Assembly (NCBI GenBank): GCA_022450525.1
Contig: JAKUQA010000013.1
Coordinates: 1-40,345 of the forward strand
DNA: 40,345 nucleotides
Direction of reading: 5' to 3'
Source: Dehalococcoidia bacterium
GTDB lineage: Bacteria; Chloroflexota; Dehalococcoidia; Lucifugimonadales; UBA6952
Position numbers and translations under genes: made by a program. Below are positions 25,280 through 33,472 of the stretch, in pieces. The notes under the pieces were generated by a model, which saw nothing but the letters and a program-made list of their open reading frames with translations, did no database searches and had not been told where the DNA came from. Each line of letters starts with the position of its first letter. The first letter of the stretch is position 1.

Positions 25280-25308
25280 AGAATAGTGTACATTATTCAA
25301 AAAATCAA
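25280..25308 (-). promoter_or_regulatory. umuDC promoter
   Basis: On the minus strand, TTGATT (25303-25308) and TATTCT (25280-25285) are separated by exactly 17 bases. An 18-base near-palindrome fills the spacer and overlaps the -10. Transcription would start near 25273, giving a leader of about 27 bases with the AAGGA site. Confidence 0.55.
25281..25298. promoter_or_regulatory. Candidate SOS-type operator GAATAGTGTACATTATTC
   Basis: Eight of nine base pairs are symmetric around a TGTACA centre. It lies between the -35 and -10 of umuDC, where a bound dimer would block RNA polymerase, and 25 bases before the divergent small gene at 25323, which it might also control. It differs from the GAAC-N4-GTTC and CTGT-N8-ACAG LexA boxes. 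The binder could be LexA (not in the window) or the UmuD-like protein itself. Confidence 0.55.
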
Positions 25309-25322
25309 TATATGGGTAAATT

Positions 25323-25499
25323 ATGAAGCTGAGAATTTTTCTTACATATGTATTGAGCATGAGTATTGCAACGATTATTGCTATACTGGTAACCAATCTA
25401 TTATTTAATGGGGAAAATTACTTAATTGCCATAATAGGTGCTATGGGAGCTGGTTGGATAAGTGCCAGATATGGATTAGGGTTCAAAAATCAGAGGTGA
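25323..25499 (+). CDS. Small two-helix membrane protein
   Basis: A 58-codon frame from ATG 25323 to TGA 25499. It encodes two hydrophobic helices (RIFLTYVLSMSIATIIAILVT in overlapping pieces, and YLIAIIGAMGAGWISA) joined by a short NGEN turn, ending GLGFKNQR. The pattern and the positively charged C-terminal end fit a small inner-membrane protein. The next gene starts 3 bases after its stop with GAGGTGAT overlapping this gene's end, so the two are coupled. It is transcribed divergently from umuDC. Function unknown. Confidence 0.6.
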   Translation: MKLRIFLTYVLSMSIATIIAILVTNLLFNGENYLIAIIGAMGAGWISARYGLGFKNQR

Positions 25500-25502
25500 T
25501 GT

Positions 25503-26657
25503 GTGAAAAATGTTGAAGAAGAAATCCGAGCTCTTATTCAACAAAACGGACCGATAACGTTTTCTCAATTTATGCAAATTTGTCTTTACTCCCCTAAGGG
25601 TGGCTTTTATTCTGCTCGTGCGAACAGAATTAATACAGAATTTGGAACTTCCCCGACAAGCCATCCGTTATTTGGAACACTCATTGCAAAACAACTAAAA
25701 CAAATGTGGGAAATTCTTGATTTCCCTTCTACTTTCCAAGTTATTGAAGTGGGTTCTGGTGATGGGGCTCTTGCAAGATCTATTGTAGACGAAATTCAAC
25801 TATTAGACTCTAACTTTTCTGCCGCATTACAATATGTAGCTACAGACTACGAACCCTGGTGGCCAAATTCATTAGACGAATCACTTGGCTGGAATGGAGA
25901 AGCTCAAAATAGTCGCCCTAATAAAAGAGAAATAACGTGGGGAATTAATCGAGTAAAAGCAGAAGGAGTTACCCCTTTTAAAAACATAACTGGATGTATT
26001 CTTTGTAATGAATTAGTAGATAATTTCCCTTTTCATCAATTTGTCATACAAGATGGATTAGTAAAAGAGATATATGTAACAACTTCAGATAAAGGATTTA
26101 CTGAAATTTTAGATATACCATCCAGTCCATTAATTACTAATCGCTTAAAATCCTTAAATCTTGATTTACCAGAAGGATACCGAGGTGAAATAAATTTAGG
26201 CATTGATTCTTGGATGGCAGAAGTTTTTGAAACTTTGGATCGAGGTTTTACACTATCAATTGATTACGGTGAATTGTCAAAAGATCTCTATTCATCAAAA
26301 TATAGTAGTGGTACTCTAATGTGCTACAATCAGCATCAATATACTAACAATCCATACCAAAATATTGGTTCCCAAGATATTACATCATTTGTCGATTTCA
26401 CATCACTTATGAAGGCTGGAGAAAAGCAAGGTTTTACAACACAAGGATATACATTACAGCGTAGATTTTTAGAAAATCTTGGTTTTTATTCTTATTTAGA
26501 TTCACTTGATGCAAAAGAATTATCATATGCAAGAAAAGAATTAAGTCGCATAGCTATGAAAACCCTTATTGATCCAGATGATTATGGTGACTTTAAAGTT
26601 CTTATTCAATCCAAAGGAATCATAAAAGATATAGATTTACTAGGTTTTAAAAACTAA
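25503..26657 (+). CDS. SAM-dependent methyltransferase, MidA/NDUFAF7 family
   Basis: A 384-aa protein of the COG1565/DUF185 family. Evidence is ITFSQFMQICLYSPKGGFY near the N terminus (typical GPI-F-FM..aLY-P..GYY pattern), the SAM-binding loop VIEVGSGDGALA, and LCNELVDNFPFHQF, plus LSIDYGEL. Mitochondrial NDUFAF7 dimethylates an arginine of complex I subunit NDUFS2; the bacterial members' targets are mostly unproven. No nuo gene is in the window. The start is GTG 25503 with GAGGTGAT just upstream, overlapping the end of the small membrane-protein gene. Confidence 0.88.
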   Translation: MKNVEEEIRALIQQNGPITFSQFMQICLYSPKGGFYSARANRINTEFGTSPTSHPLFGTLIAKQLKQMWEILDFPSTFQVIEVGSGDGALARSIVDEIQLLDSNFSAALQYVATDYEPWWPNSLDESLGWNGEAQNSRPNKREITWGINRVKAEGVTPFKNITGCILCNELVDNFPFHQFVIQDGLVKEIYVTTSDKGFTEILDIPSSPLITNRLKSLNLDLPEGYRGEINLGIDSWMAEVFETLDRGFTLSIDYGELSKDLYSSKYSSGTLMCYNQHQYTNNPYQNIGSQDITSFVDFTSLMKAGEKQGFTTQGYTLQRRFLENLGFYSYLDSLDAKELSYARKELSRIAMKTLIDPDDYGDFKVLIQSKGIIKDIDLLGFKN

Positions 26658-26684
26658 GACAATTAATAACTACTGGAGAAAAAT

Positions 26685-28013
26685 ATGAAAACAGCTATAC
26701 AAAATGGAAAGATTATAATGAATACTGATACGATTTCAGTTTTAGAAAATCACTCTATTGTTATTGAAAATGATATTATTCTTGATATTTTACCAAACAC
26801 TGAAGTCCTAAAACTATATCCTGATTCGACTATAATAGATGCAACTAACAGAGCAATTTTTTCAGGATTTGCGAATTGTCACACGCATTTAAGTCTAACA
26901 TTAGCCCGAGGAATTTTTGAAAATGAATCATATGCTAATACTCCTCCATTTCCTGGTCCTCCGAGAAGATCTCTCCCAAAAATTTCTACAGAAGAACAAC
27001 AAATTATGGTTTTACTAGGTGCTATAGAAGCAATAAAGTCTGGGACCACAGTCACAATGGAAGTTGCACAAGGAATTATGAACTATGCAAATGAACTTCA
27101 AAAAACTGGGCTACGTTTAGTTTTAGCAGAGCAAATGTCTGATAGAGTGTCTGGTAGTATTGGAGAACCAGGTAAATTCGAATCTGATCAACAAAAATTA
27201 GAGGATGGCATAGAACGAATTATCGATCTATACACAAAATGGAATGGATATGATCAATCAAGGGTTACAGTAGCACTTGCAGCACATGCGCCTGATATGA
27301 ATTCTCCAAAGTCATTGCAAGAATTAAGAGTACTCCAAGAAAAACTAGATATTGTGTCAACAATCCACTTAAATCAACTATGGGGAGAGGTACAAAATAT
27401 TAAAGATAATTTTGGTACAACCCCTACCGAATATTTAGAACAAAATAACTTTTTAACAAGTAAACTTGTAGCTGCTCACTGTAGATGTATGACAAAAAAA
27501 GAGGAGCAAATATTAGGTAAGTTTAAATCATCAGTATCATTTAATTCATCAATCGCTGCTAGAAGAGGATTGAGCCCTAATATAAAAGACTTAGAAGAAT
27601 ACGGGTGCAGTATTGCTATGGGTTCAGATAATATGGATGAAAATATGATCGAAGTTATGAGAACTGGATTATTTATGGAACGTGTAAGAATTATGGATGG
27701 TAGAAATCCTAATCCAAATGAGGTATATAAATGGGCAACACAAAATGGTTACCAATCTTTAGGAATTAATGATGCAGGATTTATCGCTAAAGGAAATAAA
27801 GCTGATTTAATTATAGTTAATACCTTTAAACCTCATATGACGCCTCAAACGGATATTGTTTCTAACTGGGTTCATATGGGACAAATACAAGACGTTGAGT
27901 CAGTCATGGTAGATGGTAAATGGATCATGAAGAACCATAAAATTCTTAATTTAGATGAAGAATATATAATTAAAGAAGCTAATCAAATCGCTAAAAAAGC
28001 ATGGAATAACTAG
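26685..28013 (+). CDS. Amidohydrolase of the SAH/MTA deaminase-like (TrzA/AtzA-type) group
   Basis: A 442-aa metal-dependent hydrolase. The HxH metal motif is NCHTHLSL (His66, His68), further ligands are the His of STIHLNQ, the His of AAHCRCM and the Asp of AMGSDNMDE. Typical deaminases of this group have H-x-A-E after the third ligand; here it is HLNQ, so the Glu is absent and the substrate or chemistry probably differs. GGAG lies 6 bases before the ATG. It is followed 23 bases later by a carboxymuconolactone-decarboxylase-like gene, suggesting a shared catabolic role. Substrate unknown. Confidence 0.85.
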   Translation: MKTAIQNGKIIMNTDTISVLENHSIVIENDIILDILPNTEVLKLYPDSTIIDATNRAIFSGFANCHTHLSLTLARGIFENESYANTPPFPGPPRRSLPKISTEEQQIMVLLGAIEAIKSGTTVTMEVAQGIMNYANELQKTGLRLVLAEQMSDRVSGSIGEPGKFESDQQKLEDGIERIIDLYTKWNGYDQSRVTVALAAHAPDMNSPKSLQELRVLQEKLDIVSTIHLNQLWGEVQNIKDNFGTTPTEYLEQNNFLTSKLVAAHCRCMTKKEEQILGKFKSSVSFNSSIAARRGLSPNIKDLEEYGCSIAMGSDNMDENMIEVMRTGLFMERVRIMDGRNPNPNEVYKWATQNGYQSLGINDAGFIAKGNKADLIIVNTFKPHMTPQTDIVSNWVHMGQIQDVESVMVDGKWIMKNHKILNLDEEYIIKEANQIAKKAWNN

Positions 28014-28036
28014 AATAATTTAATTGGAGGAAAACT

Positions 28037-28588
28037 ATGCCCAGAGTAGATATTTTAGAAAAAGATCAAATACCTCAGGATAAACAACAATTCTATGATG
28101 AAATAGCTAAATATCGAGGACATGTTGCGCGGCCATTTAAAGCTTTATTAAATAGTCCAGAAATTGCAACCAAAATTGCTTCATTAGGAGAAGAACTTAG
28201 ATATGTATCTTCAACAATTAATTCTGAAATCAGGGAAATAATAACCCTAACTATATCTAAAATTCAAAACTGTGAATATGTCTGGACTCATCATGTTGCT
28301 TCCGCTAGAGAAGTGGGTATAAGAGAAGAAGTAATCGAAACTATACAAAACAATATTCCACCACGTAAATTACTTCCTAAAGAAGGTGTATTTGTACAAT
28401 TCACAAAAGAATTGCTAGAAAATACCAAAATATCTAATGCAACTTATAGTGCGGTAGAACATTTATTAGGCCAAAAAGCAGTTATAGATTTGATAGCAAT
28501 TATTGGATATTACAATATGCTGTGCTTATCCATAAATGCTTTAGAAGTAGACCTAGAAGATGGGGTTACACCCTTACTTAATACATAA
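28037..28588 (+). CDS. Carboxymuconolactone decarboxylase/AhpD-fold protein
   Basis: A 183-aa all-helical protein of the CMD family. The core motif is NCEYVWTHHVASAREVGI, matching the E-x-x-W-x-x-H pattern of gamma-carboxymuconolactone decarboxylase-like proteins. There is no CxxC pair, so it is not an AhpD-type disulfide reductase. GGAGG precedes the ATG. It most likely acts on a small organic compound, possibly downstream of the amidohydrolase encoded just before it; the substrate is not known. Confidence 0.85.
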   Translation: MPRVDILEKDQIPQDKQQFYDEIAKYRGHVARPFKALLNSPEIATKIASLGEELRYVSSTINSEIREIITLTISKIQNCEYVWTHHVASAREVGIREEVIETIQNNIPPRKLLPKEGVFVQFTKELLENTKISNATYSAVEHLLGQKAVIDLIAIIGYYNMLCLSINALEVDLEDGVTPLLNT

Positions 28589-28600
28589 TAAATAATAATC

Positions 28601-30085
28601 TTGATCTATAAACCCAAAAAGAATGAAATAAACTCTGCTGATACTATAAGTAGAACTCAATGGATCCAGCTTATTCTGGTTGGTTCTGGTATGTTTCTAA
28701 GTGCTTTAGATATAAGTGTGAATGTCGCCCTACCAAATATTTCAGAATTTTTCACAGTTTCTCCTAACATCACCTATTTTATGATAATTTTTTACCTTGG
28801 GACTACTGTAGCCTTACAATTACCAATGGGAAGTGCCGGAGACGCGTTCGGATTAAAAAACGTATTTATTTTCGGATTGATAGTATACACAATTGCAATG
28901 ATATCTATTGGACTTTCTCCTACAATAAATACTGTTCTAGGGTTCCGAATATTACAAGCATTTGGCAATTCCGCTATATTGTCTATCGCCCCTGCTTTAG
29001 CAACATCGTTATTTCCATCATCTTATAGAGGTAGAGCTCTTGGAATTATGGCAGGCATAGGAAGTTTAGGCATGATTTTTGGTACAGTATTTGCTGGGGT
29101 AATTCTAGAATTTTTACCTTGGCAATGGATATTTTTAGGCAGGATACCAATCTGTGTGTTATGTATTATTGGATCATTGATTGTAATTAAAACCTATAAT
29201 TCATCAAACCTTCAAAAACCCCACAGAGGAACTGATTTCGATTGGATTGGAGCAATATTAATATTTATTGGTATTATATCTGCAGTAATATTTTTAAATT
29301 TAGGGACAAATATCCGCTGGATTCAAATACCAACTCTTTCTACTTTAGTAATATCAATTGTTTCAATAATATTATTTATTAGAAGACAAATTTCACTAAA
29401 TAATCCCTTAATTGAATTTACATCAATTAATAATCCTATTGTTTTGGGTGGTTTTTTTGCAAACCTGTTTTTATATATGGGATCTTTTGTTAATTTATTT
29501 ATACTTCCTTTTTTTGTAGCAGAAATAATTTCCGCATCATCAATAATTTTAGGAATATTTCTATTACTAAACGCAATTTCAATATCGTTATGTTCTCCAA
29601 TCGGTGGATATTTTTCTGATAAATATGGCCCTGGAATTACTAGTGTTGCAGGACTATGTATTGTAAGTTTAGGCCTATTATCATATAGCATATTATCTCC
29701 GGAATCTTCATTAGTAGAAATAGGTATTAGGATGATTATTGTTGGGTCTGGTATAGGCCTTTTCCAAAGTGCAAATTTAAGTTTAATTATGGGTAACATG
29801 TCGTCAAATTCTTTAGGTACTGGCGGAGCTATATCCGCTATATCTAGAGCATTCGGTAGCGTAACTGCAGTTACGCTCATCGGTTGGTTTTTCATATTTT
29901 TATATCAATCTAATTCACCTGATGTAGATCTTATATATGCGTCTTCAACTAAGGATTCTATTGAATCATTTATGTATGCTTTTCAGATATCGTATATATT
30001 AGGTTCAATACTTATGATTCTAGGTGTTATCTCTTCGTTAATTGCTTGGATTGGATTAAAAAAAACCCAAATTAGCATTAATTAG
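28601..30085 (+). CDS. MFS exporter, DHA2-like with 14 helices
   Basis: A 494-aa integral membrane protein with fourteen hydrophobic segments. SALDISVNVALPNIS in helix 1 and GSAGDAFGLKNVFIFG (motif A) identify the drug:H+ antiporter-2 branch. FRILQAFGNSAILSIAPALA is the usual helix 4 region. Likely a proton-coupled exporter; the substrate cannot be told. The start is TTG 28601, 12 bases after the preceding stop, and no ribosome site is visible, so translation may depend on readthrough coupling from the upstream gene. It is the first of four exporters in this stretch. Confidence 0.88.
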   Translation: MIYKPKKNEINSADTISRTQWIQLILVGSGMFLSALDISVNVALPNISEFFTVSPNITYFMIIFYLGTTVALQLPMGSAGDAFGLKNVFIFGLIVYTIAMISIGLSPTINTVLGFRILQAFGNSAILSIAPALATSLFPSSYRGRALGIMAGIGSLGMIFGTVFAGVILEFLPWQWIFLGRIPICVLCIIGSLIVIKTYNSSNLQKPHRGTDFDWIGAILIFIGIISAVIFLNLGTNIRWIQIPTLSTLVISIVSIILFIRRQISLNNPLIEFTSINNPIVLGGFFANLFLYMGSFVNLFILPFFVAEIISASSIILGIFLLLNAISISLCSPIGGYFSDKYGPGITSVAGLCIVSLGLLSYSILSPESSLVEIGIRMIIVGSGIGLFQSANLSLIMGNMSSNSLGTGGAISAISRAFGSVTAVTLIGWFFIFLYQSNSPDVDLIYASSTKDSIESFMYAFQISYILGSILMILGVISSLIAWIGLKKTQISIN

Positions 30086-30152
30086 TGTTTGGCAAATCTT
30101 AAAGGAAATGCGACAATCGTGAAGAAAAAAGAAAAAGCTATAGGGGCAAGTA

Positions 30153-30602
30153 ATGGATGATAAGAATACTATTTTAAAACCACCAACTGCATTAATTGAT
30201 TGCTGTATCTTAGCGTCATGGATACATTACGATCCTGATCAACCAAGACAAGTAAAATCGCGAGATGATATTTTTAACGCAGTATTTAAGCGATTTTCTG
30301 AAGGCAGCTATCCAAGTGGAATTGATATTGCCTTATCTTCTGAAACTGGAAATGAAACTTGGGGTAGCATTTACCATGAATGGTTTACGAATTTTAATAT
30401 TCCTAATGGTCAATACCAAGTAGTAATCGGAACTCAGATAGCTAAATTAATCTCAATGGATATAATTATGCGAGATAATTTTGAAGACGGATTTTACAAA
30501 CTCGTTAAACCATTATCTCAAGATATTGTCGATACAATAAAAAGTACTACACTTTCGATACCACAAATTGGAATAGAAATTCCTGAATTAAGATTAGGAT
30601 AA
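30153..30602 (+). CDS. Unrecognised 149-aa soluble protein
   Basis: I know no family for this protein. It is soluble, mixed alpha/beta, without signal peptide or membrane segment. Visible features are a TALIDCCILASWIHYDPDQP start with paired cysteines, an ETGNETWGSIYHEW segment, and a C-terminal IPQIGIEIPELRLG. AGGGGCA lies before the ATG at 30153. It lies 67 bases after one exporter gene and one base before the next, so it is probably co-expressed with them. Confidence 0.65.
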   Translation: MDDKNTILKPPTALIDCCILASWIHYDPDQPRQVKSRDDIFNAVFKRFSEGSYPSGIDIALSSETGNETWGSIYHEWFTNFNIPNGQYQVVIGTQIAKLISMDIIMRDNFEDGFYKLVKPLSQDIVDTIKSTTLSIPQIGIEIPELRLG

Positions 30603-30603
30603 A

Positions 30604-31512
30604 ATGTCTACTTGGGTTTTTATCACTATTTTTGCAGCATTAATGCAAACTATTCGTACAAGTATCCAAAAATCATTAACTAAATTTCTTTCTGCTGAGG
30701 TTATAACATGGATACGCTTTATATTTGGATTTCCTATTGTAATCATCTATGTAGTTGTGCTACATAATAGTGGTTTTGAATTTCCATCAATAAATCAAAA
30801 ATTTATTGTTTATTGTTTATTTGCGGGATTATTTCAAATTATTGGAACAATATTACTAGTTTCGCTGTTCTCTCATAGGAATTTTGCTGTAAGTACTGCC
30901 TATACCAAAACTGAAGCAATACAAGTTGCCATATTTGGAGCAATTTTCTTTCAAGAATACCTCAATATACTAAGTAGTATAGCTGTAATTTTAGGTATGT
31001 TAGGTGTGGTAATTATGTCATCTTCACAACAAAACATACAACTAAAATCACTACTTACTGGTTTAAATAACAAGTCTGTATTTATTGGTATAACATCTGG
31101 AGCATCATTCGCTTTTGATGCTTTACTTATTCGTGAAGCCATTCTTATACTCGATCATGACATCCCCTTAACTAATGCTGCCTTAACGCTACTTGTTATA
31201 TTAATCCTTAATATAATTCAACTTGGAATATGGATTACCTATAAAAATAGAACAATGTTCAAAGGAATCTTATTCTACTGGAAACGTTCTCTATTAGTGG
31301 GTGTTACAAGTGCAATTGGATCGATTGCTTGGTTTACAGCCTTTGCTTTGACACAAGCAGCATACGTAAAAACTGTTGGACAAGTAGAGTTATTATTCTC
31401 GATATTGGTCACTCAGAGAATATTTAAAGAAGGAATTAGTCGTACTGAAATCTTTGCTATATTTTTAATTATTGCCAGTATTGTTATTTTGATATATAGC
31501 ACTAATTCATAG
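30604..31512 (+). CDS. EamA/DMT-family transporter
   Basis: A 302-aa protein with ten hydrophobic helices arranged as two EamA halves, the typical drug/metabolite transporter layout. TWIRFIFGFPIVIIY and the helix with STAYTKTEAIQVAIFGAIFF are recognisable, and AAYVKTVGQVELLFSILVTQ is the second half's matching segment. Likely exports a metabolite or amino acid; the substrate is unknown. TAGGAT precedes the ATG, which lies one base after the previous stop, so translation is coupled. Confidence 0.88.
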   Translation: MSTWVFITIFAALMQTIRTSIQKSLTKFLSAEVITWIRFIFGFPIVIIYVVVLHNSGFEFPSINQKFIVYCLFAGLFQIIGTILLVSLFSHRNFAVSTAYTKTEAIQVAIFGAIFFQEYLNILSSIAVILGMLGVVIMSSSQQNIQLKSLLTGLNNKSVFIGITSGASFAFDALLIREAILILDHDIPLTNAALTLLVILILNIIQLGIWITYKNRTMFKGILFYWKRSLLVGVTSAIGSIAWFTAFALTQAAYVKTVGQVELLFSILVTQRIFKEGISRTEIFAIFLIIASIVILIYSTNS

Positions 31513-31544
31513 ACATTTATTTCAATATACATTAACTTATCTAA

Positions 31545-32714
31545 ATGTTAAAAAATAAAACAAATAAAATATTAGCTTTTTCTTGTAGTAACCATATTGT
31601 AAGTGACCTATATTTTGCGATTATGTATCCTTTGTTGCCATACATAGCCATAACATACCAACTAAATTATACTCAAACTGGTCTTATCAAAACCGTATTC
31701 GACTTGGGTGCTGCATTAACACAACTACCAGCAGGCATTGTTTCTGACCGTATAAGTGAATTTTGGCTTATTGGGGGTGCTAATATATGGGTTGGCATCG
31801 GTGTGATATTAATGAGCTTTGCAACTACAAATGTAATGTTTCTAGGTATGTCATTTATAACGGGAATAGGTGGTGGAGTTCAACATCCTGTTGGGGCAAG
31901 ATTTGTTTCTAGAGGCTCAGACACAAAATCACTATTTACTTCTATCGGTATATTAAATTTCTCGGGCGATCTTGGGAAAATAATTGCACCAATTGTTGTC
32001 GCAATATTAGTCGTTTCTTTTGGGTGGCAAAAGTGTCTATTGTTTGTAGGTATTACAGGAATAATAGTGGTAATTGGAAGTTTATTAATGAGCTTATCAA
32101 TATCAAGATCACCTAGTAGTGCAAATGATAAACAAACTCCAACTAAAACTAAAACATCAAATTTACCCCCTGTAATTGATTCACAATTTGTAGTACTCAT
32201 GGCGGCAGGATTTATTGACTCAATGATTCGAACAGCAACACTAACGTTTATACCATTTTTATTTATTTCAAAAGGTATGAGTACACTCCGTACTACACTA
32301 ATATTTACGATATTATATAGTGGAGGAGCTATAGGAAAATTCTCTTCAGGATGGTTAAGTGACCGATATAATGCTTTCTCTATAATTTTTGCCACAAAAA
32401 TAGTAGTTAGTATTCTGCTCCCGATAATACTTATTACCAATATCCCTATTGGCACAGTATTAGTATTTCTTTTAGGTATAGGATTAAATGGAACTTCTTC
32501 TGTCCTTTACGGAATAGTTGCACAAATTACAAATTCAGAAACACGGGGAAAAGCATACGGTATTTACTACACAAGTACTGAAGTTGGGGTTGCTATTGCA
32601 CCAATTTTGTTTGGATTTATTGCTGATACTTATAGTTTAAATATTAGTATGATAGGTATTTCAATAGTAAGTTTATTAGTAATTATTCTGAGTAAAAATA
32701 TAAAAATACAGTGA
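31545..32714 (+). CDS. MFS transporter with 12 helices
   Basis: A 389-aa membrane protein of twelve hydrophobic segments. Motif A in its usual loop is LPAGIVSDRISEFW, with a second copy in the C-terminal half (SSGWLSDRYNAFS). MSFITGIGGGVQHPVGARFVS is typical of the family and faintly like FSR-type (fosmidomycin resistance) MFS proteins. No ribosome site is visible before the ATG at 31545, which follows a 32-base gap. Substrate unknown. Confidence 0.87.
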   Translation: MLKNKTNKILAFSCSNHIVSDLYFAIMYPLLPYIAITYQLNYTQTGLIKTVFDLGAALTQLPAGIVSDRISEFWLIGGANIWVGIGVILMSFATTNVMFLGMSFITGIGGGVQHPVGARFVSRGSDTKSLFTSIGILNFSGDLGKIIAPIVVAILVVSFGWQKCLLFVGITGIIVVIGSLLMSLSISRSPSSANDKQTPTKTKTSNLPPVIDSQFVVLMAAGFIDSMIRTATLTFIPFLFISKGMSTLRTTLIFTILYSGGAIGKFSSGWLSDRYNAFSIIFATKIVVSILLPIILITNIPIGTVLVFLLGIGLNGTSSVLYGIVAQITNSETRGKAYGIYYTSTEVGVAIAPILFGFIADTYSLNISMIGISIVSLLVIILSKNIKIQ

Positions 32715-32729
32715 AAGAATGTTGAAATA

Positions 32730-33458
32730 ATGCCAAACTTAGACTTAAATGATGTTTCCATCCATTATGAAGAAACTGGGAAAGGCTCCTTTGCATTTGT
32801 ACATTGTCATGGTATTGGCCAAAGTGGGAAACCTTTCATAGAAGAATTCAGCTTTTGGGAAAAATATTTTGATCGTGTAATCACATGGGATAATCGAGGA
32901 TTAGGAGAATCTTCACAAGCCACAAAATATTCTGTACCTCTTTATGCAAATGATTTAGCACGATTATTAAATCATCTCAATGTAACAAAAGTAGTTCTTC
33001 ATGGAGTTTCTTGGGGTGGAATAGTTGTGCAACAATTTGCATTAGATTACCCGGATATGTGTTCTGCAATAATAATTGATTCTAGTTCTAGTGAAGTGAA
33101 TGTTGCAGCCTCTGAAAATTGGTATAAACAAAGTGAGGAATCCAGAGTTGGTAAAGGAATTAGAAAAATCAAACCTGAACATATGGATTCATTTCTAGCA
33201 CAAGCTCGTGCAACGGCTGGTCTCAGAGAACACCCTTATACACCTAGGTTAAAAGAAATAAAATGCCCGGCACTGATAGTCGGTGGGGGGCAAGATTCAA
33301 TAGCAGGAGCTGGAGGATCTATTATTCTTGGAAGAAATCTACCAAATTCTCGCACAGAAATTTTTCAAGATTCTGAACATGGTGTGTATAGACACAAACA
33401 AGCTGAATTTAGGAAACTTGTACTAGAATTTTGTAAAAATATACAAGTTATAAATTAA
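32730..33458 (+). CDS. Alpha/beta-hydrolase
   Basis: A 242-aa hydrolase. The nucleophile elbow is HGVSWGG (Ser in G-x-S-x-G), the acid is probably the Asp in GGGQDS, and the His lies in SEHGVYRH. The N-terminal LNDVSIHYEETGKG and the oxyanion strand VHCHGIGQSG fit esterase or haloalkane/C-C hydrolase relatives. No signal peptide, so cytoplasmic. It lies 15 bases after an MFS gene and 14 before a beta-lactamase-fold gene; together they suggest modification and export of a small ester or lactam compound, an inference only. Confidence 0.88.
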   Translation: MPNLDLNDVSIHYEETGKGSFAFVHCHGIGQSGKPFIEEFSFWEKYFDRVITWDNRGLGESSQATKYSVPLYANDLARLLNHLNVTKVVLHGVSWGGIVVQQFALDYPDMCSAIIIDSSSSEVNVAASENWYKQSEESRVGKGIRKIKPEHMDSFLAQARATAGLREHPYTPRLKEIKCPALIVGGGQDSIAGAGGSIILGRNLPNSRTEIFQDSEHGVYRHKQAEFRKLVLEFCKNIQVIN

Positions 33459-33472
33459 AGAGAGAATACACA

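Noticed and set aside
25247..25396. Fifty-residue upstream extension of the UmuD frame
   Set aside because: It would translate the promoter and palindrome, is hydrophobic and unlike UmuD; AAGGA before the ATG at 25246 and homology from MPRGG set the start.
29323..29895. Minus-strand frame of 190 codons
   Set aside because: It lies opposite a clear MFS exporter and has no family-like motif or ribosome site; long antisense frames are expected opposite hydrophobic codons.
31880..32455. Minus-strand frame of 191 codons
   Set aside because: Antisense to a well-supported 12-helix MFS transporter, with no recognisable protein features.
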